A stretch of 64,000 bases of DNA from Salmonella enterica subsp. houtenae serovar Houten (GCA_900478215.1 LS483478.1:2108001-2172000), one strand, 5' to 3'. Shown: positions 8,529 through 17,099, numbered from the stretch's first letter. The notes: generated by a model from the letters alone, not told the origin. Made by a program: numbers and translations.

Positions 8529-10004
8529 ATGCCGTTTACGTTTTATATTGGAAATCATAGCTGCCGTATATCAGAAAGCCATCTAAAAGATATTATCGAG
8601 AATAAAAGAGAGCACATTTTTTCAACGTGTGAGCAATTTATAGATTTTTTCAGGAGTGTATTTACTGGTCGGAGTTTAATTTCCGATTATAAAGAGATAT
8701 ACACTCTGCTATGCCAAAAAAAAGAGCGCCCAGATATTAAAGGGCCTTTTCCGTTAAAAAAAGATGAGAGTTGTACACAATGGCGTCCCATTATTGGATA
8801 CGTTAAACTTATTGATGCTTCCAGACCTGAAGCGATGGGTAAATATACTGTAGAAGTACTGGCATATCGAGAAAATACGTCACTATTAAAAATGTATTAC
8901 GAAAGCGTATTACTTGCCGAGGCGGAGTGTTCTGAGCATTGCCTCGATTTTTTAAAAGAAACGATGTTTAACTACAATAAAGGTGAGATTACGCTTACCA
9001 CTTTGGAGAATGAGAATTTGCCCCTGGACGAAGCAAATGGGAATGGGCGCTATGCCGCTTTTGAGCAACGTTTGTTAGAGTACCTGTCACCGGCGCCCGA
9101 ATCGGCAGGTGATGATGGTGCTACTGCTCAGACGGCTTCCCAACAAGAAGCAGTGATAGATGTGTTTGATAGCAACGCTACTACTCAGACGGCTTCCCAA
9201 CAAGAAGCAGTGATAGATGTGTTTGATAGCAACGCTACTACTCAGACAGCTCCCCAACAAATGGCTGAGATAGATATATTTATTAACTCGCCAGACTTTA
9301 GGAAGAATATTTGCATGGCTGACATTGAAAAAAATAAAATAGGTAGCGGAAGTTATGGGACGGTCTATCTGTTAAATAATGAATTTGTTGTTAAGGTTCC
9401 AATTAATAATCGGGGAATAAAAGTTAATTTTACGTCTCAAGAGCACCGTAATGGGCATCCTGATCGTGTCAGTAACTATTTGAATATGGCTAATGACGAC
9501 AACAATTTTTCTCGTTCGGCCATCATGAATATTAATGGCGAAAACGTCACGGTTTTAGTTTCAAAATATATCAAGGGGGAGGAGTTCGATATTAGCGATG
9601 ACGAAAACTATCGAAGGGCGGAGGAGCTTCTTGAATCCCGGGGGGTTTATATGCATGATATGCATATCTTAGGTAATATTCTGCAAATAAATAAACAACA
9701 ACTTTACTTTGTGGATGGAGACCAAATCGTATTGTCAAAAGATGCCCGGCAACAGCGAAGAGCTTCTCTTGCAACAATGCAACTGGAAGAGCAAATTAAG
9801 GCGCGTTACCTGGTGAATTTAAAGCAGGCCGAGACCAAAGGAGATGTTGAAGATATTGAATATTATCAGTCACTTATTAATGATTTTGATGCGTTAATCG
9901 GAGTGGAAGTACAGACTCCTGGGCCTGAAAGACGTTTTAATATAGCGCCACCTGAGGAGGGGGCCCTTGTTGCTAAGGTATTAAAAGATGAATTAAAAAA
10001 ATAA
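8529..10004 (+). CDS. steC: SPI-2 type III effector kinase SteC
   Basis: 491 residues from the ATG at 8529, chosen because AGAGGA lies 8 bases upstream. The best known Typhimurium SteC is 457 residues; the extra length is explained at least partly by tandem 19-residue repeats at about 200-257 (QTASQQEAVIDVFDSNATT units). The kinase domain follows, with the glycine loop IGSGSYGTVY and an ATP-binding lysine at residue 289 (FVVKVPI), corresponding to Lys256 of Typhimurium. HDMHILGNILQ resembles the catalytic loop and FVDGDQI the metal-binding segment. SteC is injected into host cells through the SPI-2 apparatus, activates MEK/ERK signalling and drives F-actin meshwork around the vacuole. Low GC, single gene. 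Confidence 0.96.
   Translation: MPFTFYIGNHSCRISESHLKDIIENKREHIFSTCEQFIDFFRSVFTGRSLISDYKEIYTLLCQKKERPDIKGPFPLKKDESCTQWRPIIGYVKLIDASRPEAMGKYTVEVLAYRENTSLLKMYYESVLLAEAECSEHCLDFLKETMFNYNKGEITLTTLENENLPLDEANGNGRYAAFEQRLLEYLSPAPESAGDDGATAQTASQQEAVIDVFDSNATTQTASQQEAVIDVFDSNATTQTAPQQMAEIDIFINSPDFRKNICMADIEKNKIGSGSYGTVYLLNNEFVVKVPINNRGIKVNFTSQEHRNGHPDRVSNYLNMANDDNNFSRSAIMNINGENVTVLVSKYIKGEEFDISDDENYRRAEELLESRGVYMHDMHILGNILQINKQQLYFVDGDQIVLSKDARQQRRASLATMQLEEQIKARYLVNLKQAETKGDVEDIEYYQSLINDFDALIGVEVQTPGPERRFNIAPPEEGALVAKVLKDELKK
9129..9299 (+). repeat. 57-bp tandem repeat inside steC (three units, third diverged)
   Basis: Units start at 9129, 9186 and 9243, an exact 57-base period (19 codons). Units one and two are nearly identical; the third matches for about 20 bases and then diverges while keeping the pattern QQMAEIDIFINS against QQEAVIDVFDSN. 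The repeat is in frame and forms the linker between the N-terminal region and the kinase domain. Confidence 0.92.
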
Positions 10005-10432
10005 CATTTAGTCCATTTCTTTTCTGCGAATGCGCCGAAGACGTATTCGCTACAAACTTATCAAGTCGCTATTTGTGTCGCTATTTGTTCAGGCCATCCG
10101 GGAGACCTGGTGGCCTGAAGCAGAGATGCCGCTCGCAAATCGGAATAGCCACGTAGCTGTGAAATGCCTCGCTATTGCGCTTCCCCCGCTGCCTGACAAG
10201 ACGAATTCTGCCTTGTGGATTGTCTTATACCTGCTCATTAGCGCTGTCTGGCATAGGGTGTTATTTGCCCTATAGCAATACGAGAACATTCTTAAAAAAT
10301 AAAATTTGATTTTTATCAATATGTTAACTTATATTGTTTTTTTCGATCATTTTTTATATATTGATCGTTTTTATTGATTGATTTGCGTTAAAAGCGCATT
10401 ATCAGGGAGTTAAGATCAAGCGGAGTGGTCAC
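10005..10432. other. 428-base interval between steC and STM1697
   Basis: No supported gene. An inverted repeat TTCAGGCCA/TGGCCTGAA (10088-10096 and 10111-10119) lies 84 bases past the steC stop and may help end its transcript, though no T-run follows. From about 10290 the DNA becomes very AT-rich, consistent with the promoter region of the next gene. Confidence 0.6.
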
Positions 10433-11140
10433 ATGCGCTATTTTTTCATTGCAGAACCGATAAAGGGAATGGAAGGGGATTTACTGGGGGTTGACATTAT
10501 TACCCGTTTTTCATCGGCGTTCGCTCGTCCGCTGCACCCTGAGTTTGTTATTTCGTCATGGGACAATTCGCAGAAGCGCCGTTTTCTGCTTGACCTGCTG
10601 CGGATAATCGCTGGCAAACGTCGCTGGTTTCTACGCCATAGCCTCTTCTGTACCGTAAATATCGATAGGGATATGGCGCAGCTTGCCCTCCAGGATAAAG
10701 ACATTCGCGCTTTACTACACGCTATGCTATTTGTGGGATTGCAGGTCGCTGAACATCTTTCATGTCATGATAACGCGCCAGTCGATCCTTTAATTTACGC
10801 GCTTCATAAGCAGCCTAACCCATTATGGCTGGGTGACCTGGGCGCAGGGAACGCGACCGCGGCGCCATTAGTTTGCGGGTGTTTTAGCGGCGTAAAACTT
10901 GATCGTAGCTTTTTCGTCTCACAAATTGAAAAAATAACGTTTCCGCTGCTTGTCAAACATATCCGGAATTATTGTGACAAAGTTGTTGTGGACGGTCTGG
11001 AAAACGCACGCTATTTGCCGGCGTTAAAAGCGGCAGGCGTTTTGGCAATCCAGAGCGCGTTGTTTCCTTCCGTTGCGTTAGAAGAGGTTGAAACCCTGGT
11101 TTTGGACAGTCGCATGAACCCCCTCAGGGAATCGATCTGA
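10433..11140 (+). CDS. Degenerate EAL-domain protein STM1697, FlhD-binding flagellar regulator
   Basis: 235 residues covering one EAL fold. The position of the EAL catalytic motif reads GDLLGVDIITRF, so the metal-binding Glu is missing; phosphodiesterase activity is not expected. It resembles Salmonella STM1697 and, more distantly, YdiV (RflP). STM1697 binds FlhD and restrains the FlhD4C2 master regulator of flagella, linking motility and virulence. GGAG lies 7 bases before the ATG. The gene ends inside a terminator stem. Confidence 0.92.
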   Translation: MRYFFIAEPIKGMEGDLLGVDIITRFSSAFARPLHPEFVISSWDNSQKRRFLLDLLRIIAGKRRWFLRHSLFCTVNIDRDMAQLALQDKDIRALLHAMLFVGLQVAEHLSCHDNAPVDPLIYALHKQPNPLWLGDLGAGNATAAPLVCGCFSGVKLDRSFFVSQIEKITFPLLVKHIRNYCDKVVVDGLENARYLPALKAAGVLAIQSALFPSVALEEVETLVLDSRMNPLRESI

Positions 11141-11153
11141 GGGGCTTTGTTTG
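11120..11153 (+). terminator. Rho-independent terminator overlapping the STM1697 stop
   Basis: CCCCTCAG at 11120-11127 pairs with CTGAGGGG at 11137-11144, followed by CTTTGTTTG. The stop codon (11138-11140) lies in the second arm. It separates STM1697 from the convergent sapF. Confidence 0.8.
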
Positions 11154-11155
11154 GG

Positions 11156-11962
11156 TTAACGGTCTTTTCGCCATGCGTCAGCAGTCAGCGCCTCGCCAAA
11201 ATGGCCTTCAATTAAACGACGGGTAAGCTCATGTAGTGGAGAGGCAAGCACATCTGCGGTGCTGCCACGTTCAACCACTTCCCCTTGGTGCATCACTAAT
11301 ACTTGATCGCTAATATGTTTCATCATGCCGATATGCTGTGTGACATAGATATAGGAGATGCCCTGTTTTTCCTGCAATTCAAGCATCAAATTGATGAGTT
11401 GCGAGCGCATAGACATATCAAGCGAAGCCAGCGCCTCGTCCGCGATAATAACCTTAGGGCGTAAAATCAGCGCGCGGGCCAGGCCCAGACGTTGCTTTTG
11501 CCCCGGCGCCAACATATGCGGGTAGTAGCTAACGTGATCGGGCAATAGCCCTACCATACGCATCGTCTCGACAATCTGTTTGCGCCGCTGTTCCGGCTCC
11601 AGATCGGTATTGAGGCGCAGTGGGAAGTCAAGGATCTGCGAGATACGTTGACGAGGATTTAGCGAGGTTGAGGGGTCCTGAAAAATCATTCGAATACGCT
11701 GGCTTCGAAACGAATAGTCGCCGTAATGCAGGGGATGATCGTCAATAAAAAGCTCGCCGCTGGTGGGTTCAATCATGCCGGCCAGCATTTTCGCCAGCGT
11801 GGATTTGCCGGAACCATTTTCGCCGATAATGGCCAGAGTCTGGCGCTCACGAAGCGTAAAGCTCAGGGATTTCACTGCGTCGACAGTCTGGCGACGAAAC
11901 CATCCTGTCCGGTAGCGAAAGGTTTTACTCAGGTTGCGGACTTCAAGCAGAGTTTCCACCAT
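11156..11962 (-). CDS. sapF: Sap peptide ABC transporter, ATP-binding protein SapF
   Basis: 268 residues, an oligopeptide/dipeptide-type ABC ATPase. Walker A is GENGSGKST, the Q-loop region MIFQDPSTSLNPRQRI, Walker B VIIADEALASLDMS. The signature motif is degenerate (LAPGQKQRLGLARAL instead of LSGGQ), as is normal for SapF. With SapABCD it imports cationic peptides; in Salmonella it was identified through protamine and antimicrobial peptide sensitivity. Last gene of the operon, one base after the sapD stop. Confidence 0.97.
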   Translation of the reverse strand: MVETLLEVRNLSKTFRYRTGWFRRQTVDAVKSLSFTLRERQTLAIIGENGSGKSTLAKMLAGMIEPTSGELFIDDHPLHYGDYSFRSQRIRMIFQDPSTSLNPRQRISQILDFPLRLNTDLEPEQRRKQIVETMRMVGLLPDHVSYYPHMLAPGQKQRLGLARALILRPKVIIADEALASLDMSMRSQLINLMLELQEKQGISYIYVTQHIGMMKHISDQVLVMHQGEVVERGSTADVLASPLHELTRRLIEGHFGEALTADAWRKDR

Positions 11963-11963
11963 A

Positions 11964-12956
11964 TCACTCTCTCTCCATATTCAGCGGAAAATGACAGGCA
12001 TAGAGATGGTTTTTCGCGCCAGTTAAGCGTGGCGTGATAATGCATTCTCGTTGTGCGTAGGGACAACGCGGCCCCAGACGGCAACCTATCGGTAACTGCT
12101 CCAGCAGCGGGATCGCGCCCGGCAAGGTATTCAGACGGCTTTTATGCGGCATCGCGCTGCCAAAATCCGGAATCGCACGGATAAGCGCCTGCGTATAAGG
12201 GTGGTGTGGCGTCGTCACCAAATCTTTACTTGGCGCCGTTTCTACCGTCTGACCGCAGTATAAAACGTTGATTTTGTCAGCCCACTGACTCAGCATTTGC
12301 AGGTCATGGCTAATCAACAGAATGGTGGTGTTACTGTTTTGATTCAGCCGGGTCAGCAGGCGAAAAATTTGTGCCTGTGTTGTAGGTTCCATTGAGTTAG
12401 TGGGTTCATCAGCAATCAGGAGCCGTGGCTGATTCGCCAGCGCGATAGCGATCATGACTTTCTGACACTCGCCATCGGTCAGCTCATAGGGAAAACTGCG
12501 CATCGCATCTTTATGATCTTTTATCCCCACCCGGTGCAGTAACTCAATCGCGCGCCGTTTACGCCAGCCTAAACGCTGCCACCAGCGGCCTTTATAGGTC
12601 CAGGCGGGAATATTTTGCATTAACTGTCGACCGACACGTTCGGAAGGATCAAGGCACGACTGTGGCTCCTGGAAGATCATCGACACGTTATGCCCGACCA
12701 GCTTACGCCGTTCACGAGAGGAGAGACGTAGTAAATCGATATCATCAAAACGCATACGGTCGGCAGTAACTCGCCAGTTGTCTTTCGCCACGCCGCAAAT
12801 AGCTTTAGCAATAAGACTCTTTCCGGAACCCGATTCACCGACCAGGCCGCGAATTTCGCCTTCGCTTAATGTCATACTGACGCGATCAACCGCTTTTACC
12901 CAGCCTTCGCTGGTTTTAAATTCAATGGTGAGATTGCGGATATCCAGTAACGGCAT
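11964..12956 (-). CDS. sapD: Sap peptide ABC transporter, ATP-binding protein SapD
   Basis: 330 residues from the ATG at 12956 (MPLLDIRNLTIEF), whose A is the last base of the sapC TAA. An open frame extends upstream inside sapC but is not coding. Walker A is GESGSGKSL, Walker B LLIADEPTNSMEP, and the signature is degenerate (LTDGECQKVMIAIAL). A C-terminal Cys-rich OppD/DppD-like tail (RLGPRCPYAQREC) is present. SapD also supports Trk potassium uptake in E. coli. Confidence 0.97.
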   Translation of the reverse strand: MPLLDIRNLTIEFKTSEGWVKAVDRVSMTLSEGEIRGLVGESGSGKSLIAKAICGVAKDNWRVTADRMRFDDIDLLRLSSRERRKLVGHNVSMIFQEPQSCLDPSERVGRQLMQNIPAWTYKGRWWQRLGWRKRRAIELLHRVGIKDHKDAMRSFPYELTDGECQKVMIAIALANQPRLLIADEPTNSMEPTTQAQIFRLLTRLNQNSNTTILLISHDLQMLSQWADKINVLYCGQTVETAPSKDLVTTPHHPYTQALIRAIPDFGSAMPHKSRLNTLPGAIPLLEQLPIGCRLGPRCPYAQRECIITPRLTGAKNHLYACHFPLNMERE

Positions 12957-13846
12957 TACTCTACTCCCGCAATAATCGCACGACGAATCCCGTCCCCGAG
13001 CAGGTTCACCAGTAAAACACTGAGCGTTATCGCTGCGCCGGGTAGCATAACGGTCCACGGAGCGACATAGATTAGCTCCAGCGCATCTCCCAACATAGCG
13101 CCCCATTCGGGAGAAGGAAGCTGCGCGCCGAGATCTAAAAATCCCAACGCGGCGATATCCAGAATCGCCATCGACAGTGCACGGGTAATTTCAGTGACCA
13201 GGCCGGCGGTAATATTCGGTAAAATGGCAAACCACAGAATATTCAACGTCGTCGCGCCATCCAGACGGGCGGCGATAACATACTCTTTTTCCAGCTCATC
13301 ATGCACCATGCTGTAGACTGAACGTACCATTCGCGGCAACAGGGCCAGCCAGACGGCAAACATCGCGTGTGACAGATGCGGTCCGGCAAACGCCACGACG
13401 ATAATCGCCAGCAATAGCGAAGGGATGGAAAGCAGCGTGTCCAGAATATGGTTAAGTACGGCAGATCGCAAACCGTGCGTCGCGCCTGCCACTACGCCGA
13501 GGACTAATCCACATAGCATAGCGGCCAGTGTCACGATGAACGCGCCGCCGACTGTAGGCGCCGCGCCGCTTAACAGGCGGCTTAGCACGTCGCGCCCCAG
13601 ATCGTCAGTTCCCAGAAAAAAGGAGACTTCGCCATAGCGTGACCAGGAGGGCGGCAGTAGCTGATAGCCCAGAAATTGCTGATCGATACCATAGGGCGCG
13701 ATCCAGCCGCCAAAAATGCACAGTAACGCCAGACCGGCGCATCCATACAAACCCACCATCGCAGGCGCATCGCTGTAAAATTTGCGCCAGGCGGTGCGCA
13801 GGGTTCCTGGCGGGCGCTTTTCGCTGTATACGCTATCGTAGGGCAT
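12956..13846 (-). CDS. sapC: Sap peptide ABC transporter permease SapC
   Basis: 296 residues, full length, six predicted membrane segments and the permease EAA-type loop (DGATTLNILWFAILPNITAGL). The start ATGCCCTACGATAGC lies in a 15-bp repeat also present at the sapB end. In the usual operon the sapB TAG overlaps this start and the ribosome binding site is inside sapB. Here 4.3 kb intervene, and the new upstream sequence (ACGAGTAAAT before ATG) has at best a weak GAG. Expression of sapCDF from the sapA side must cross the insert. Confidence 0.96.
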   Translation of the reverse strand: MPYDSVYSEKRPPGTLRTAWRKFYSDAPAMVGLYGCAGLALLCIFGGWIAPYGIDQQFLGYQLLPPSWSRYGEVSFFLGTDDLGRDVLSRLLSGAAPTVGGAFIVTLAAMLCGLVLGVVAGATHGLRSAVLNHILDTLLSIPSLLLAIIVVAFAGPHLSHAMFAVWLALLPRMVRSVYSMVHDELEKEYVIAARLDGATTLNILWFAILPNITAGLVTEITRALSMAILDIAALGFLDLGAQLPSPEWGAMLGDALELIYVAPWTVMLPGAAITLSVLLVNLLGDGIRRAIIAGVE

Positions 13847-13847
13847 A
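13833..13847. repeat. Left flanking direct repeat of the sap insertion (att-like)
   Basis: CTATCGTAGGGCATA, matching CTATCGTAAGGCATA at 18174-18188 in 14 of 15 positions. It contains the sapC start codon (reverse strand). The right copy contains the sapB stop. In an uninterrupted operon one copy serves both genes, so the second copy was created by the insertion. Confidence 0.8.
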
Positions 13848-14022
13848 TTTACTCGTTTTATTTTTGTTTACCATGCTTTATATCTTTTTAAATTTTCAAG
13901 CAATATCAAGTTGTTATCGACCGTTGGCGTTTTAATTTTGTGTACTTTGCATTAACTTGAAGGTTATCAATTTATGCAAAATGTATACACTGATGTGTAT
14001 ATCCTCTTATGGAGTGTACACA

Positions 14023-14480
14023 TTGCTTACCGACACAAAATTAAGAAAGGCTCTTGGCAAAAAAGAGTCCAAATCAAGGTCATCTCAGACGCTCATGGCC
14101 TAAATGTCAGGCGCTCTACATCCGGCAGTATAACATTCTTTTACCGATACAGATGGAACGGGAAAGCCGCTTAACTGACGATTGGCGATTATCCAACCAT
14201 ATCACTATCTCATGCCAGGGAACGCCGGCAGCAGTTTAGGGCATGGTTACCTGAGGGGGGGGCCACGGCGCTAGGTGGTACTGGAGAAGAAGAAAAAAAC
14301 AGAGGCGTTAACCGTTAATACTGGGAAAAGTATTACTGTATCCCTGAAGTATTGATAAAAATCAAGGTTAATCGCCGGGATTTTGACAATTACATCAACC
14401 TCGTACTCGGGAATATGATTGTATAGCAGACAACAGATGATGAGAAAGCACAGCTCGATCAATGGAAAAATACAGGGTGT
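14023..14480 (+). pseudogene. Broken P4-type tyrosine integrase, N-terminal half
   Basis: About 175 bases inside the left boundary. The typical N-terminus of P4/DUF4102 integrases is readable in pieces: LTDTKLRKALGKKE from 14023, then after a frameshift in an A-rich run KVISDAHGLNVR and FYRYRWNGKA, a premature TAA at 14172-14174, then in the same frame LTIGDYPTISLSHARERR. Further short pieces (VLEKKKKTEALTVN) are seen near 14280. No catalytic domain with R-H-R-Y remains, so it cannot recombine. Confidence 0.75.
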
Positions 14481-14729
14481 TGGTAAACCGTGTGGATACC
14501 TCAAAACCTGACTGGCTGCAAAAGCCTAACAGTAATCTATAATTTGCATTTTTTGGATAGCTCAGGCCATCGCGAGATAGCCTGAAAAATTACTTTGGTA
14601 AGAAAAGGGGATGAATAATTGTAACCAAATACATAGAATGTAGACACGACTAGTATACTGATAATTATTAGTTCAGGCTATACCGGTTGCTCTAAACACG
14701 ATTCATGATTGTTGGTAAAATGTTAACTA
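14481..14729. other. Noncoding remnant between integrase fragment and gtgE
   Basis: About 250 AT-rich bases with stops in all frames. I see no gene or clear signal; probably scar sequence from island decay. Confidence 0.5.
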
Positions 14730-15332
14730 TCATAAAATGGTACACCAGTCTTTCCAGGAGGGGGAGTGTAAAGGTTTTGGCTCATAAACACCGTCATAGT
14801 AGAGACCACAAATACTGCAATCTTCATTTTTATATTTATCATTGAATGCTAATGTAAGCTTGTCATAGACATCAATATTTGATTGCCATTCAGGTGAGGT
14901 ATTCATTGAATCATAAATTAATACTTTTTTCTCTTCTCTGTCATAGCCTACAATGCACTCTGCATGTAGACATTCCGAGCCAAGTGAAGGCCTGATCAAC
15001 ATCAATGGTCCATGGCTTTGTAATTCGTAAGAAATAAAACTCTCAAAGTCATCTTCTACAGTACTATTGAAAACTTCTGCCTGTAAAGCTTCTTTAATGT
15101 TTGTAAAAAGAGAGGATTCAGGTATTTTTTGCACATTCATTTCTTTTAATAAATTCTCACATTCTATTATATCAATACCCTCTAATATATTATTAAAGGC
15201 TTGATTATCAGAAGTGATGTCTTCTAATGCACTATAATTATTGCCATCTCTGGATTTGATAACATTTAATGAGCAAACCCAGCAATTATTGTAGAGGGTA
15301 TTACCTGTGGTATCAAACTGGCTTTGAAAGTT
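14730..15332 (-). pseudogene. gtgE: 5'-truncated gtgE effector cysteine protease gene
   Basis: The frame matches GtgE from its residue 29 (NFQSQFDTTGNTLYNNCWVC) to the C-terminus (SPSWKDWCTIL). The catalytic Cys45, His151 (SECLHAEC) and Asp169 (LIYDSMN) are all encoded. Upstream of 15332 the sequence is unrelated, and the frame meets a TAG with no ATG, GTG or TTG before it. The first in-frame ATG (15140) is codon 93, past the active Cys. Intact GtgE is a type III effector that cleaves host Rab29, Rab32 and Rab38 and is normally carried by prophage Gifsy-2. Here the N-terminal secretion signal and start are gone, so it should be inactive. Confidence 0.9.
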
Positions 15333-15505
15333 TGCTGAGTGTAGGGCATGACTTTTTCGGGAAGAAGGTACAAAGGCTCTTACCTGACACTATCTTCATA
15401 CGACAGAACCCACAACAGGCTGTCTCATCGTGACCTTTGCTACAGTGTCGAAAAACATAACTGAAGCAAAGGCTGCTCTTTTGTTTATGAGGATACACCG
15501 TTATA
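15333..15505. other. Unidentified segment between gtgE remnant and glycosyltransferase
   Basis: About 170 bases abruptly replace the gtgE 5' end. A 61-codon minus-strand frame (15313-15498, Cys-rich, MYPHKQKSSLCFSYVF) crosses the junction but I do not recognise it. It may be the edge of an insertion sequence or another mobile element; no inverted repeat could be defined. Confidence 0.45.
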
Positions 15506-16942
15506 TTATTCCGGTCTTACAAACCCGATACACAGCGGATAGCCTTTATGCCGTTTATCCTGGTGAAAGGTTATCTGGCTAATCGCATCCAGCTTTATCT
15601 GCGGCCACTGCGTCAACGCCTTGCTAAACGAGGTGTCAGTACAGTTTTTGACTGAATCACCAATCAGCAGTGCACCAAAACGCGCAATATCTGCATAACG
15701 GATCTCAGCGTTATAGATATTAGGTTCTGTGCTGTTGCTCCAGGGCGTAATGGTTTTAGGCCTCGACGGCGCGTAAAAAAGAAGCCAGTCGGAAATATGT
15801 TCTCCGCCAACCAAGCGTAGAGGTGTGCCGTAGCGTTGGTACCATAACTGGTCAACTTTCTGGCTGAAGGGGATAATTCCACTCATTTTTTGTCCGGCAT
15901 TAGCCACGTTAGAGGCCATGACCGTGCTGTACCCCAGCAACACCAGTGCAGCGGTACCGATAGTAAGTGTAATACAGGTACCCCTGGTTGGTTGCACGTT
16001 AGGCGTGGCGACACATCCGACCAGCAGCGCTGGGGCCAGGATGAAAAACGGCTGTAACCATTCCGTCAATCGCCCGCCGTGATGAAATAAGAACCACAGG
16101 CAAATGGGGAACAGAGGCATTAAGCTGACCAGCAGCAGGACGCGTTTATTGGTATCGGCAGGCCAGCGGAGCTGAATGTGGTTGCGGCGTAGGATCCACC
16201 ATAAGAACAGCAGCGGGTAGTAGATGCTCAGCAGTTTTATGAACAACGCCGGGTTAAACTGACGTTTTATCTGTGTATCCACCCAGTGGAAGGCTACAAA
16301 ATTGTGCTCCCATAACCACGCCAGGTTTGGTGCAATAATGGCGAGACCTGCAATGAGCGCCAGATAGAACAGCGGTTGGTGGTAACAGACCCGAATTTTT
16401 GGCACCGCAATCGTCGCAATGAAGGCTGAGCCGACAAATGCCAGCGTTGAGTACTTCGCCATCGAGGCCAACCCTGCTGTTATCGCGAATGCCAGCCACC
16501 AACCGGCGTGACGGGTAATTGCATAGTAAAAGAACAACAACATCCATGGCCATAGCATGACCAGCAGGTAGTTATCGTTATAACTGATGATATCGAAGTT
16601 AATGATCCCTGAAAGATTAAGGGTGAACAGGGCAAGCCAGGCGAGGCGTTCGCTACCGCTCAGGCATTTCGCAAGTGACCAGCAACCCACCATCCCAACG
16701 GCAATGGCCACAAAATGGGTGATGTACCAGTAAGCGCTTAGCGAGGTACCCGAGAACCACAGCGCAGGGCGCCATACCATGCCAACCAGCCAGGGATTCT
16801 TTGGTGAACCCCATTCTGCATTTTGTGCCCAGTTCAGTGCTTCAACGGCATCGTAGGGGACCGTGGGGTCGAAAAAGATAGTCGCCACGCTCCATAAAAG
16901 TGCGTATCCCCCTACCCACACGATGATAAGCAAGCGGCACAT
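15506..16942 (-). CDS. PMT/ArnT-like polytopic membrane glycosyltransferase
   Basis: 478 residues with about ten hydrophobic membrane segments. The first periplasmic loop has the PMT_2-type signature (YDAVEALNWAQNAEWGSPKN), with acidic residues expected for metal or lipid-phosphate-sugar binding in GT-C enzymes. A soluble C-terminal part of about 120 residues follows. Such proteins move a sugar from an isoprenoid-phosphate donor to a periplasmic acceptor such as LPS or protein; the substrate here is unknown. It is the only intact gene of the sap insertion and lies in the sap transcription direction. A phage-type O-antigen-modifying enzyme is an alternative view, but no gtrA or gtrB lies beside it. 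Confidence 0.82.
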   Translation of the reverse strand: MCRLLIIVWVGGYALLWSVATIFFDPTVPYDAVEALNWAQNAEWGSPKNPWLVGMVWRPALWFSGTSLSAYWYITHFVAIAVGMVGCWSLAKCLSGSERLAWLALFTLNLSGIINFDIISYNDNYLLVMLWPWMLLFFYYAITRHAGWWLAFAITAGLASMAKYSTLAFVGSAFIATIAVPKIRVCYHQPLFYLALIAGLAIIAPNLAWLWEHNFVAFHWVDTQIKRQFNPALFIKLLSIYYPLLFLWWILRRNHIQLRWPADTNKRVLLLVSLMPLFPICLWFLFHHGGRLTEWLQPFFILAPALLVGCVATPNVQPTRGTCITLTIGTAALVLLGYSTVMASNVANAGQKMSGIIPFSQKVDQLWYQRYGTPLRLVGGEHISDWLLFYAPSRPKTITPWSNSTEPNIYNAEIRYADIARFGALLIGDSVKNCTDTSFSKALTQWPQIKLDAISQITFHQDKRHKGYPLCIGFVRPE

Positions 16943-17099
16943 ATGTTTTCCTAAACGTAAATGAATTTAAAATATCCCTATTTTTGAGAACAAAACCTGG
17001 ATGGCTGTTAAACAGAAGTGATTGGACAGTGGATGGTTTTTCTCGAATTGAAGTCATTGAATCTCCAGAGCAGTGCAAGAATGAGTGATGTTAAAAGAC

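Noticed and set aside
9129..9299. CRISPR-like direct repeats
   Set aside because: The repeats abut with no spacers and are in frame within steC.
10030..10275. 81-codon frame after steC
   Set aside because: Arg-rich start, no recognisable family, overlaps an inverted repeat, and no ribosome binding site.
13639..13935. 98-codon plus-strand frame over sapC and the island edge
   Set aside because: Mostly antisense to sapC; no coding features.
14730..15140. 136-codon frame as an active small GtgE protein
   Set aside because: Its ATG is GtgE codon 93, so the catalytic Cys45 and the secretion signal are not included; the truncated-pseudogene reading fits better.
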